From contig SEFP01000001.1 of NCBI GenBank assembly GCA_004144185.1, positions 992,001-1,056,000 on the forward strand: a stretch of DNA of 64,000 nucleotides, given 5' to 3'. Below are positions 43,401 through 50,825 of this stretch, piece by piece. Source of the stretch: Sphingobacteriales bacterium (lineage in GTDB: Bacteria > Bacteroidota > Bacteroidia > Chitinophagales > Chitinophagaceae). Each line of letters starts with the position of its first letter. Within the stretch, counting starts at the first letter, position 1. The position numbers and the translations under genes are program-made. The notes below the pieces were generated by a model. The model made no database searches. It saw only the letters and a program-made list of their open reading frames with translations, and was not told where the DNA came from.

Positions 43401-43871
43401 AAGAAAGAGCTCGACTACGTAACCGATTGCGCTATCGATACCGATCTGGAAATTCTGATTCCGGATGCGTACGTGGAAAGCATTACGGAGCGGCTGAGCT
43501 TATATACTACACTCGACGGGCTGGAGAAAGACGAAGACCTGCGCGCCTTCCACGAAATGCTGGCCGACCGCTTTGGTCCGGTGCCCCGGCAGGTAGAAAG
43601 CTTATTCACCACTATCCGTTGTCGGCGGATGGCCAAAGAACTGGGCTTTGAAAAGATGATCGTGAAAGGCGGCCAGATGCGGCTGTATTTTATCTCCAAT
43701 CCGGAATCCCCGTATTTCGAAGGCGAGACGTTCCATCACATCATGCAGTACATCCAGACACGGGTGGCCCATGCCAAGATGAAACAAAACGGCAAGCTGT
43801 TCTATCTCACCGTCGACAACGTAGACAATATGGAGGAAGCCGAGTGGTTCCTAAAGGGAATGATGCGGTAG
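40500..43871 (+). CDS. mfd: Transcription-repair coupling factor
   Basis: 1123 residues from a GTG start. Mfd removes RNA polymerase stalled at lesions and recruits UvrA. Order of parts: UvrB-like N-terminal modules (about 1-340), the RNA-polymerase-interacting domain (about 440-530, LQPGDFVTHIDHGVGTYSGLQKIEVNG), the helicase with Walker A GDVGFGKTEVA, DEEQ box LIIDEEQKFGV, TATPIPRTL, VCTTIVESGVDI and QMRGRVGR, then the TRG motif and C-terminal TRCF domain. The GTG sits 7 nt after a promoter element; no upstream in-frame ATG is supported. The DNA after about 41.7 kb lacks TTCCGGAA. Confidence 0.96.
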   Translation: MNLSVLQGLYDADTRVRNIAGRLGVPGGEGRFLLQGLYGSAAAFITTAVWRATDANHVFILRNKEEAAYFHNDLERLTGALDIFFFPDSFKKTGYIGGDLNASHVMLRTEALAKFTPDSRKKVLVTYPEALVEKVVNPKALSKDTIHIKVGEQIQVATLLERLVTLGFRKEDFAYEPGQFAVRGGILDIYSFGNEHPYRIELFGREVDSIRIFNPETQLSERKLLSVTILPNVETKFETGEKVSLSDYLPEQTCFWARDWEFVTGRMALLLDEVPDLLPMGPGRPEDDDSGTPLSRADFEDMPLWRRKLAGRNLLEWDGSGLAQLEASTVETFTFKTEEQPVFNRNFQMLIDDLKSRTEPPANGAVFLFAENPRQLERLRSIFADLQADVDFVAIPEALSKGFIDHEKNVACYTDHQVFGRYHKYNVKQAYSKGKALTIKALRDLQPGDFVTHIDHGVGTYSGLQKIEVNGSMQEAVRIIYKDGDVLYVNVSSLHKISKYTGKEGTPPRINKLGSDAWEKLKNKTKRQVKDIAADLIRLYAKRKASIGFAHSPDTYLQTELEASFIYEDTPDQAKATADVKKDMEAEAPMDRLVCGDVGFGKTEVAIRAAFKTVVDGKQAAIMVPTTILAYQHFQTFSERLKDFPCTVDFINRFKSAKEKRETLQKLADGKVDIIVGTHALLSKDVRFKDLGVLIIDEEQKFGVSAKEKLRERKANVDTLTLTATPIPRTLQFSLMNARDLSIINTPPPNRQPVHTELMGFDEEFIRDAIYYETERGGQVYFVHNRVQSLPDMVSKLRSLCPDLHFSMAHGQMEGNKLEETLLDFISHKFDVLVCTTIVESGVDITNANTIFINNAHQFGLSDLHQMRGRVGRNNKKAFCYLIAPSMITLPDESRKRLQTLEQFNELGSGFQIAMRDLDIRGAGNMLGGEQSGFIAEIGLEMYQKILEEAVRELKRTEFADLFADEIKKELDYVTDCAIDTDLEILIPDAYVESITERLSLYTTLDGLEKDEDLRAFHEMLADRFGPVPRQVESLFTTIRCRRMAKELGFEKMIVKGGQMRLYFISNPESPYFEGETFHHIMQYIQTRVAHAKMKQNGKLFYLTVDNVDNMEEAEWFLKGMMR

Positions 43872-43895
43872 TAGAGCTATTTTTATTTTACAACG

Positions 43896-43923
43896 TTGCA
43901 GAATTAAAATGACCGTATATTTG
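43896..43923 (+). promoter_or_regulatory. Complete Bacteroidota promoter ahead of the AbiF RNA/gene
   Basis: TTG (43896-43898), exactly 17 nt, then TATATTTG (43916-43923) make the best two-part match to the Bacteroidota housekeeping promoter in the window. The predicted start is near 43929, directly before the first hairpin and more than 100 nt before the AbiF-like ATG, so a long structured 5' RNA is made. Confidence 0.75.
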
Positions 43924-43928
43924 CAATA

Positions 43929-44036
43929 ACAGTACGCACCGCACTTCCCTTTAGAACAGTGTCCCAGGGTGCGTCTTTTCTTTTATACTATTTTTGAAGC
44001 TGCCCAAAAGAATTAAAATCTTTTGGGCAGCTTTTT
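43929..44036 (+). ncRNA. Candidate structured RNA upstream of the AbiF-like gene
   Basis: From the predicted start to the ATG there are two hairpins. The first pairs ACGCACC (43934-43940) with GGTGCGT (43968-43974), with an inner CACT/AGTG pairing, and is followed by a T-rich run (CTTTTCTTTTA). The second has a perfect 14-bp stem (AAGCTGCCCAAAAG 43997-44010, complement 44020-44033) and a TTTTT tract that ends right at the ATG (44037). AbiF-type genes are known to be preceded by a conserved non-coding RNA that acts as an RNA antitoxin; position and structure fit, but I cannot align it to the published model. Confidence 0.5.
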
Positions 44037-44945
44037 ATGGAATACAGCAAGGAGAAGATTACAATAGAAGCGCAAATCAAACTTCTACAGCAGCGTGGGC
44101 TTATCATAGAGGATGCGGAAGAAGCAAAAAGGTTTTTGAGCCATGTGAGCTATTATCGCTTGGCAGGTTATTGGTGGCCTTTTCAACAGGATAAGATAAA
44201 TCACATTTTTAAGCCTGATAGCTTTTTTAAGGACGTTGTCTCTCTTTATGAATTTGACCGTAAACTTCGTTTGCTTCTATTTAAAGTTATTGAACGAATA
44301 GAAATCAGCCTTCGCACAAAGCTGATTTATCATCTTTCACATGAGTTTGACCCGTGGTGGTTTCAGCGAACAGAACTCTTCATCAATGTTCGCGAACTGG
44401 CTATGACACTTGCTTTGCTGGACGAAGAAATAAGCAGATCCAGAGAGGCATTCATTAAAGAGCACAAGAAGAAATATACTGATGACGGACGCTTTCCACC
44501 TGCCTGGAAATCTTTAGAATTAACCAGTTTTGGTGCGCTGTCTAAATTGTATGGCAATCTAAAACATACCTGTAAATCAAAAGACCTTATTGCAGCAGAG
44601 TTCGGAACCGTAAACCATACGTACTTACCGAGCTGGCTTCAATCGATTACGCAGATCAGAAATCATTGCGCCCATCATAATCGATTGTGGAATCGAAACC
44701 TACCGGGTAGACCTAAATTACTTTCAAGACCACCCTTTTCTTGGGTAGTAAATGTTCCTAAGGAGAATGAATTTGAAAAGTTGTATGTGCACTTATGTTG
44801 TATGAAATATTTGCTTGACCGCATAGAGCCTATCAATTCTTTCACTCAAGAGTTAGAACGGATCTTAATCGAGCACCCTAATGTTGACCCTAACGCGCTT
44901 GGGTTAAAACCTGACTGGCAAGAAGAGCCGCTTTGGAAGATATGA
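44037..44945 (+). CDS. AbiF/Abi_2-family HEPN protein (abortive-infection toxin)
   Basis: 302 residues. The N-terminus ITIEAQIKLLQQRGLIIEDAEEAKRFLSHVSYYRLAGYWWPF is the Abi_2 (AbiD/AbiF) signature, so the protein is complete. The HEPN ribonuclease motif Rx4H is Arg208-Asn-His-Cys-Ala-His213 in QIRNHCAHHNRLWNR; a second candidate is RTKLIYH near residue 93. AbiF proteins block phage growth, probably by cutting RNA. The gene is clearly AT-richer than its surroundings and has no TTCCGGAA, in line with horizontal gain. The ATG follows a terminator-like hairpin with no room for a ribosome-binding site. It converges on the next operon. Confidence 0.9.
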   Translation: MEYSKEKITIEAQIKLLQQRGLIIEDAEEAKRFLSHVSYYRLAGYWWPFQQDKINHIFKPDSFFKDVVSLYEFDRKLRLLLFKVIERIEISLRTKLIYHLSHEFDPWWFQRTELFINVRELAMTLALLDEEISRSREAFIKEHKKKYTDDGRFPPAWKSLELTSFGALSKLYGNLKHTCKSKDLIAAEFGTVNHTYLPSWLQSITQIRNHCAHHNRLWNRNLPGRPKLLSRPPFSWVVNVPKENEFEKLYVHLCCMKYLLDRIEPINSFTQELERILIEHPNVDPNALGLKPDWQEEPLWKI

Positions 44946-44961
44946 TCTCCGGAAGTTCTCT

Positions 44962-45666
44962 TTACCCAAATGCAATCGCGATTTTCTTTTTCACCTCCCA
45001 GGCGCTTCCGTCAAGTACCGCGAGTCCTGGCTGCTGGGTAAATCGGAACGTAGCTGGATCGGGCATCCCGGAAAATGTACAGGCAGGCAGCAGTTCTAGA
45101 TCCCGGAACGCCTGTGCATTGCGCATATCAGTCGCGTCCCCGGCAAAAACAATCTCAGCTTCGTCGGGCGTTTCCGGAGCTACCGTAAACCGGTACAAAC
45201 AACCCGTCGGCTGGCTTTTGCGCGCCCCGGCGGCAAACCGGCCATCGGTACCCGGTACCGTCAGGTAAAACACATCCGGCATAGGCGCTTCAGGCTCTTC
45301 AGCAACGGGTGCTTCGGTTACGTCCGGTTGAGGTTCCGGTGCTTTTTTAATCACCGGCTCCGGCACCACAATGGTTTCCGGAATAAACGGGGGAGGTGCA
45401 GGAATCGCTTCTTCCACTACTTCCTGTTCGGTCGGTTCCGCAAGGACTTCTATCTTTTTTCTTCGCTTCAGCTTCCGGAAATTCAGGAACAGCCCCAGCG
45501 TAGCAAACACCACCACCACGATAATCAACCCGATCAAAAACGGCATATTGACGCCGTCAAACGCATTGCTCGACTTCCGGACGCGTACAATCTGGGTGGT
45601 AGTGTCCTGTGCCCTTCCGGAAAAAGCAGTCGCCAGCAGTAGCAGCGGTAAGAATACAATTCGCAT
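44962..45666 (-). CDS. Membrane-anchored partner protein of the actin-like ATPase operon
   Basis: 234 residues from the ATG at 45666. A probable signal peptide (1-19, FSGRAQ) is followed by a short periplasmic part and a membrane span (about 42-62, FLIGLIIVVVVFATLGLFLNF). Then comes a basic patch (RKLKRRKK), a long Pro/Glu/Val-rich cytoplasmic linker (about 75-140) and a compact C-terminal domain (about 145-234, VFYLTVPGTDGRFAAGARK ... WEVKKKIAIAF). I recognise no family. It begins 7 nt after the stop of the giant ATPase gene, so the two are an operon, and its cytoplasmic domain could tether the ATPase to the membrane. Confidence 0.8.
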   Translation of the reverse strand: MRIVFLPLLLLATAFSGRAQDTTTQIVRVRKSSNAFDGVNMPFLIGLIIVVVVFATLGLFLNFRKLKRRKKIEVLAEPTEQEVVEEAIPAPPPFIPETIVVPEPVIKKAPEPQPDVTEAPVAEEPEAPMPDVFYLTVPGTDGRFAAGARKSQPTGCLYRFTVAPETPDEAEIVFAGDATDMRNAQAFRDLELLPACTFSGMPDPATFRFTQQPGLAVLDGSAWEVKKKIAIAFG

Positions 45667-45673
45667 GGTCAAC

Positions 45674-48600
45674 TCAGGCGGGTGTTTGGGCAATTTGAGC
45701 GGCCAACTGATTTAGCAATGGGATGAGCGGGTAGAAAAACAACGTTTCCTGCAACGGCTCTACCGATTCAGTGGTCTGGTCGCCCCGCTTTTTATTAATG
45801 CCTTCTTCCAGCGAAATCCGCAGGTCCCGGCGAAGGATCGCATCGTAGCGTGTGTACGACTGCATATCGACATCAAACAGCGATTTCAGATTCAGTTGCT
45901 GGTTCCAGTCCCGGAACCAATCCAGGAAACGGGTCACTTCTGCGACGGCACCGTCCTGCACCTCGGGCCGGTCCAGATCCGCGTAGGTCAGCGATTGCCC
46001 TTCCTGATCCTTTACAGCGGGCAACACACTGCGTTTCACGTCTTCGGTCAGCTCCCGGCTGGTCAGGTTCAGCCCCCCTTTGGCAGTTACTTCCTTGGGA
46101 TTGTCTACACGCTTCAGGCGGATGTCATTCACCGGCTGTTCGTACACCGATGTAAAAATGGCATTGGTAAAGAGTGCCAGATTCTTCAGCGGCGGGTTGC
46201 GGCTGGTATCGAGCAGGTCGAGGAATTTAGAGCCGCTTCCGCTAAACGTAATATTCTGCGGGTACGGATACTGACCCGCTTCCATCCAGCGGGCCGTATG
46301 ATAAATCATCGCGGCAAACGCCAGCAACGGTACCATCTTCAACTGGGTATGCTCCTGCAGATACCGCGTAAAGTCGATCCCGTACTGCCGGTATTCGGGG
46401 TGACGGTGCAGCGTAAACAGAAACGAAATCACATCATCGGAATCCTGCCGGGCTTTAAGCGACCGGTATACCTCGCGGAACTGGCCCAGGCTGATGTTGG
46501 GATCGTCCATGATGCGGCGTAACTGCCCGTCTTCAAACGCCCGGATAAAGCCGTTGTTATCGGCATTGCTGCCATAGCCATCTCCAAAAATGGCATTGCC
46601 CGCAAAACGGAACGAGGTACTGTCAACCGGCGATTCGCCTTTAAAAAGTACCAGATCGGTGGTACCACCGCCAATGTCGATATTGACGGAATGACTGTTG
46701 CCGACGATCATGCCGCCGCTGTGTTTGTAATAGTAGAATGGCGCAACCGACTCCGACAGCCGCTCGATACGTGCCTGTGGCGACAGATAGGTCCGTACAG
46801 CCATGTCCCAGATTTCTTCCAGCCGGCCGCGCTCATACGAGGTCATACTCGACGGGTAAAACCAAACGATTTTGGCGGTCTCTACGCGGCCGCCATTCAT
46901 CAGAATTTTGTTCCGGATCAGCATCACCAGTTCCTCAATAAAGGTGCTGATGCGGTTGCGGCTTTTACCACCCGGATCATTGCCGGCCCATTTCAGGTTG
47001 GTAATCGCATCCTGATAGTTGGAGGTATCGCCGCGCTCGTAGGTAAAGGCAATATTGTTTCCGGCCAGGGCCTTGCCTACGGCCATGCGTCCCAGTCGCT
47101 TGCTTTCGTACAGGACCGTACGCTGCGGAAACGCATAGTTTCCGTCGCCGATGGTTTCCGGAAGCAAATCAGCATGGTGGGCTTTGAGGAGTACGCCCAG
47201 GCCCCGGCGCATCTGGCTCAGCTGGTTGTAGTTAGCGTCGGTATCCAGATGAAGTAGTCCTACCTGGCTCTCCTTACCGCCCATGGTAAATGGCTGTGCC
47301 GGACCGCCGTTCACGCTGTATTCGATATGCGTGTTGGTGGTTCCAAAATCTACGGAGAAGACAAACTGCGCCTGTCCGTCGGGTGGGTTCCGGAACTTCG
47401 GAATCAGCAGTCCGGCGAGCGGCAGATTGCTGATGACCTGGATAAAGTCAAACTCGCCGTCGAGGGCGTAGATATCGGTGGTGAAGTATTCCTCGCTTTT
47501 ATCTTCTTTACGTTGCACCGCGGCAACCGGTCGTTCGGTTCCGGAAGCGTCGTCTTTGAAGAACGCCAGCCGGTAGTTCAGGTGGCGGGTATGGGCTTCT
47601 TTGTCGGCATCGGCCAGCAGCACGCGGTAGTGCGCATTTTCATCGGTGCCGGTTTTCAGAAACGGATACAGCGCCAGGGTAAAAGCCGCGTCGCTGATCA
47701 CGCCTTTGTTTTCGTCCGGAGCCGGTCGTTGCGGCAGTTCTACACTCTGGCTGGTTTTGTAAGTGCGCTTGAGTTCAATAAAATTGCCTTTCTGAATGGG
47801 CAGCCGCAACACCGCATCGATGGATCCGGCCACGCCTTTTTTCAGCTCAAACATTTTCAATCCGGTACCCGGCAGTACGCCCTGAAGATCGGCGACCGAG
47901 AAATAGCGGAATACGGCCGGCTTCAACGGTAGTGCATAGCCGGTTTCAGACTCAAGATGCCCGGTAAAAAACCGCTCCCCATCCATGGCAAACGGCAAGC
48001 GGATGAGATAGTCTTCCAGCAAATCGGAGACGGTCAGATACGGGTAGGAGACCTGCGCCATTCCGGGCAACCGCCGACTTTCAATCGGTGCGGCATCGGC
48101 ATAGGGCACACGGGTATCGGCACTCCAAGGCGAGCCTACATACTGCAACGGCCGTGGATAACTGTAGGTCGGCAGTACCAAGGGCAGCGTTCCGGATGCC
48201 ATTTTGCCGGCACCGGGCAGCAGCCGGAAGTCGGATGCTGCCACCTGTTCGTCTACACCGGCAATGCCTTTGAGCGGATGCCCGAGGATTTCAGGATGAT
48301 CGCCCGCACCGGTGGTTGCAATCGTAATATCGGTGTAGGTACTGTCGTAATAAAGTGGGTTAAGCGCACGGATTTGCGCCTGTGCCGCTTCCGGAAGCTT
48401 TGGAAAAATGCCGTCGAGCAGGTAGCCGTTGAAGTCGCTGAACCGCTCGCCAAACTGCGGAATCGACTCGCGCAGGGCAAATACGTACCGGATAAAATCT
48501 CCGGTTCGCCGGTGCAGGGCGCGGGGCGGACCGGCAAAAGCTTTGCGATCGCCGAGGTTGATGTTGACAAACGACAGATCGTTTCCGGACGAAAAGGTGA

Positions 48601-49153
48601 TCGTGGCCGGAGAGGTACCGCCAATGATGTTCAGCGGGTTCGGTCCGGCAGTGTAATTGAGCAGATACAGTTGCCGGAGCTGCGTGAAATTGTACGAAGC
48701 CGCGTCCTGCTGGAGGAACATTTTCAGGGTTTGGCCAAACAGCCGCTGGGCCGGACCGGATTGAGTGCCGAGCAGTTCGCCCAGATCGCTGGCCGGATCG
48801 ATTGTAATTTCCGATCCCTGCAACCGTACGCCGCTGTTCCAGGGAATGATTTCAACCGTATTGCCGAGCAGCGGTGCCTGAAAGAAAATCTCCAGGACGT
48901 CGAGGCAGTCGGAGACAATTTTATGATAGATGGTGGTGCCGTCGAGCTGCCCAGTGGCATTGAGCTGCCGGTAGGCATTTTTGGCCACATCAATACGGGC
49001 AAAAGGAGTGGGAATCGAGGTAATCTCATGGCTCACCTGGGCACCGGCCGGATCGGGGATGGTGGCAATATGCACATCCTGCATCGGTGCGGTTTCCTGC
49101 CAGTCTTCAACCGTTTCAGAGCCGTTGGTATGGAGGCGAAAAATCTTGTTCAT
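45674..49153 (-). CDS. Giant actin/Hsp70-fold ATPase with a large unknown N-terminal region
   Basis: 1159 residues, no signal peptide. From about 596 to 1010 there is an actin-superfamily ATPase: phosphate-1 VDFGTTNTHIEYS (Asp602), phosphate-2 NIDIGGGTTDLVLF (Asp826), and the adenosine motif FSGSGSKFLDLL (Gly972 region). The first 590 residues match nothing I know (beta-rich, with DVLEIFFQAPLLGNTVEIIPWNSGVRL and YSYPRPLQYVGSPW), and about 150 C-terminal residues are also unassigned. SrfB-type and other long actin-like proteins share this size class, but I cannot assign it. It is the first gene of a two-gene operon with a membrane protein. Confidence 0.85.
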   Translation of the reverse strand: MNKIFRLHTNGSETVEDWQETAPMQDVHIATIPDPAGAQVSHEITSIPTPFARIDVAKNAYRQLNATGQLDGTTIYHKIVSDCLDVLEIFFQAPLLGNTVEIIPWNSGVRLQGSEITIDPASDLGELLGTQSGPAQRLFGQTLKMFLQQDAASYNFTQLRQLYLLNYTAGPNPLNIIGGTSPATITFSSGNDLSFVNINLGDRKAFAGPPRALHRRTGDFIRYVFALRESIPQFGERFSDFNGYLLDGIFPKLPEAAQAQIRALNPLYYDSTYTDITIATTGAGDHPEILGHPLKGIAGVDEQVAASDFRLLPGAGKMASGTLPLVLPTYSYPRPLQYVGSPWSADTRVPYADAAPIESRRLPGMAQVSYPYLTVSDLLEDYLIRLPFAMDGERFFTGHLESETGYALPLKPAVFRYFSVADLQGVLPGTGLKMFELKKGVAGSIDAVLRLPIQKGNFIELKRTYKTSQSVELPQRPAPDENKGVISDAAFTLALYPFLKTGTDENAHYRVLLADADKEAHTRHLNYRLAFFKDDASGTERPVAAVQRKEDKSEEYFTTDIYALDGEFDFIQVISNLPLAGLLIPKFRNPPDGQAQFVFSVDFGTTNTHIEYSVNGGPAQPFTMGGKESQVGLLHLDTDANYNQLSQMRRGLGVLLKAHHADLLPETIGDGNYAFPQRTVLYESKRLGRMAVGKALAGNNIAFTYERGDTSNYQDAITNLKWAGNDPGGKSRNRISTFIEELVMLIRNKILMNGGRVETAKIVWFYPSSMTSYERGRLEEIWDMAVRTYLSPQARIERLSESVAPFYYYKHSGGMIVGNSHSVNIDIGGGTTDLVLFKGESPVDSTSFRFAGNAIFGDGYGSNADNNGFIRAFEDGQLRRIMDDPNISLGQFREVYRSLKARQDSDDVISFLFTLHRHPEYRQYGIDFTRYLQEHTQLKMVPLLAFAAMIYHTARWMEAGQYPYPQNITFSGSGSKFLDLLDTSRNPPLKNLALFTNAIFTSVYEQPVNDIRLKRVDNPKEVTAKGGLNLTSRELTEDVKRSVLPAVKDQEGQSLTYADLDRPEVQDGAVAEVTRFLDWFRDWNQQLNLKSLFDVDMQSYTRYDAILRRDLRISLEEGINKKRGDQTTESVEPLQETLFFYPLIPLLNQLAAQIAQTPA

Positions 49154-49286
49154 AGGAGAGACGGGCAGCGCATGAAAATTCGATTCCGGAAAAGCCCGAT
49201 CCCGGAGCGCTCAAAGATGAGACGGATTGCTGAATTGAACCCCCGAAAGCCACGATCGCTAGCAATTGAAGGTTCCGAAGACGCTT

Positions 49287-50792
49287 TTAGGAAGCCGGAC
49301 TGCCTTCGATACTTTGGGGATACCGGAAGCGATTGTCCGGGTCGTACTGCGCTTTGAGCTGCCGGAGCTTTTCGTAGTTGAAGCCGTAGTAAGCATGCTG
49401 CCAGTCGGGAAACTCCACATCGGGATAGTTGCGGTACTGCGCGGTGACCCCTACACCCCGGACCAGTTGCTGGATATTCCGGAAGCCTTCCAGAATACTG
49501 CTTTCCTGCGCCGGCCGGTCATAATATCCTTGCAGTTCGCTCAGAAACGGCAGACTGCGGTGGGGATAGCAGGACGCCGCTTCAAATTCCGGACTTGCAA
49601 CCGCACCGCCGAGCGTATTGACCTGAAACAGCAGTCCCGGGTGTGCCAGCAACTGATCGAAGATCGACGCGGCAACAGATGCGATATCATCAAACGATTT
49701 ATAGTAGCCACAGGAGGCATTCTTGAAATACAGCGGTTCGGCCCGACCGTAAAACCGCTTCAGTGCCTGCGTAAATGGCTTTCCGACAGAAGACGAGCTG
49801 CTGGTTGAACGGGCACCTTCGGACATTGCAGTCGTAATGGTGGCCATCGATCCGGAACCGTAATTGGTAAACAGCAGGGTCAGCGTTTTACCGTTTTGTA
49901 CAAAGGCTCCAAAAGCTTCGGGCGGTAACTGCGGCACCAGGTTCATCCATTTTTGCAGGATGGCTGCAAACGACGCACTGTCTCCAATGGTATGCTTGAT
50001 GGTGGTGGCATTCAGCGTTTGAGGCATGGGATGCGTCTTAAAGCGCAGACTGGTGACCACGCCAAAATTGCCATTTCCACCACCACGGAGCGCCCAGAGC
50101 AGCTCTGTATCAGAGGCGGCCGACAACACCTGCCCATCGGCTTTGACCAGCGTGGCATCTACCAGACTGTCGCAGGTAAAGCCATATTTACGGCTGAAAA
50201 AACCATAGCCACCGCCCAGCGTGAGCCCGGCAATGCCGACGCCCCCACAGGAACCTGCCGGGACCAGTTTGCCTTTCGCATAGACCTGATCGTGCAATTC
50301 GCGCAACAGCAGTCCGGGACCTACGGTTACCGTTCCATCATCGTTCCAGTCTACTGCTTTCATCTGCGACAGGTTGATCACCATCCCGCCGTTGTTCGAC
50401 GAAAAGCCTTCGAACGAGTGCCCGCCGCTTTTGATGCTTACAGGCAGGTTTTGTTGTTGTGCCAGTTGCAGGGCATGGCACACACCAGCATCCGTAAAGC
50501 AGACCGCGATATACTTGGGCAGCAACGCAATCCGCTTATTATAGGATCCATTGTATTGTGTATACCGGGCATCGTCGCGCTCCAGTACGATTACATCCTG
50601 TTCAGTGACTGCCTCGGCCGGAGTAGTGGTGTTTTCCGGACCGGTCGTTGTCGTTCCGGAAGCAGGTGTTTCCGGAGTATTCTTTTCCGGCTTTCGTTCG
50701 TTGAAACAACCCATCAGGGGCAGAAAGCCGAGGCTGAGGCCGCCAAGCAGTTTCAGAAAATCCCGCTTAGAAAGGTGATTGGAATCGCGCAT
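49287..50792 (-). CDS. FAD-linked oxidase of the BBE (berberine-bridge-enzyme-like) family, probably bicovalent flavin
   Basis: 501 residues. The N-terminus SKRDFLKLLGGLSLGFLPLMGC looks like a Tat-type signal with Lys-Arg in place of Arg-Arg, ending in a possible lipobox Cys. The FAD domain has SGGHSFEG (His125) and GSCGGVGIAGLTLGGGYG (Cys182), the two residues that bind flavin covalently in sugar oxidases and BBE-like enzymes. The C-terminal BBE segment (YYGFNYEKLRQLKAQYDPDNRFRYPQSI) is complete. It oxidises a sugar or other alcohol with O2; substrate unknown. Confidence 0.88.
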   Translation of the reverse strand: MRDSNHLSKRDFLKLLGGLSLGFLPLMGCFNERKPEKNTPETPASGTTTTGPENTTTPAEAVTEQDVIVLERDDARYTQYNGSYNKRIALLPKYIAVCFTDAGVCHALQLAQQQNLPVSIKSGGHSFEGFSSNNGGMVINLSQMKAVDWNDDGTVTVGPGLLLRELHDQVYAKGKLVPAGSCGGVGIAGLTLGGGYGFFSRKYGFTCDSLVDATLVKADGQVLSAASDTELLWALRGGGNGNFGVVTSLRFKTHPMPQTLNATTIKHTIGDSASFAAILQKWMNLVPQLPPEAFGAFVQNGKTLTLLFTNYGSGSMATITTAMSEGARSTSSSSSVGKPFTQALKRFYGRAEPLYFKNASCGYYKSFDDIASVAASIFDQLLAHPGLLFQVNTLGGAVASPEFEAASCYPHRSLPFLSELQGYYDRPAQESSILEGFRNIQQLVRGVGVTAQYRNYPDVEFPDWQHAYYGFNYEKLRQLKAQYDPDNRFRYPQSIEGSPAS

Positions 50793-50825
50793 ACGGATGG
50801 GGTAGGAGAGGGAAAATGAACGAGC

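Noticed and set aside
43934-43985. The first hairpin upstream of AbiF as the mfd terminator
   Set aside because: A complete promoter (43896-43923) lies between mfd and the hairpin, and the hairpin begins just at the predicted start of the new RNA; a role in the AbiF RNA is simpler, although double use is possible.
47957-49357. A 466-codon plus-strand frame (and others at 8532-9737, 52960-54336 and 3841-5193 on the opposite strands)
   Set aside because: All lie antisense to well-supported genes (the ATPase, Wzi-like, polA and sulP genes), have atypical composition and no recognisable domain or start signals.
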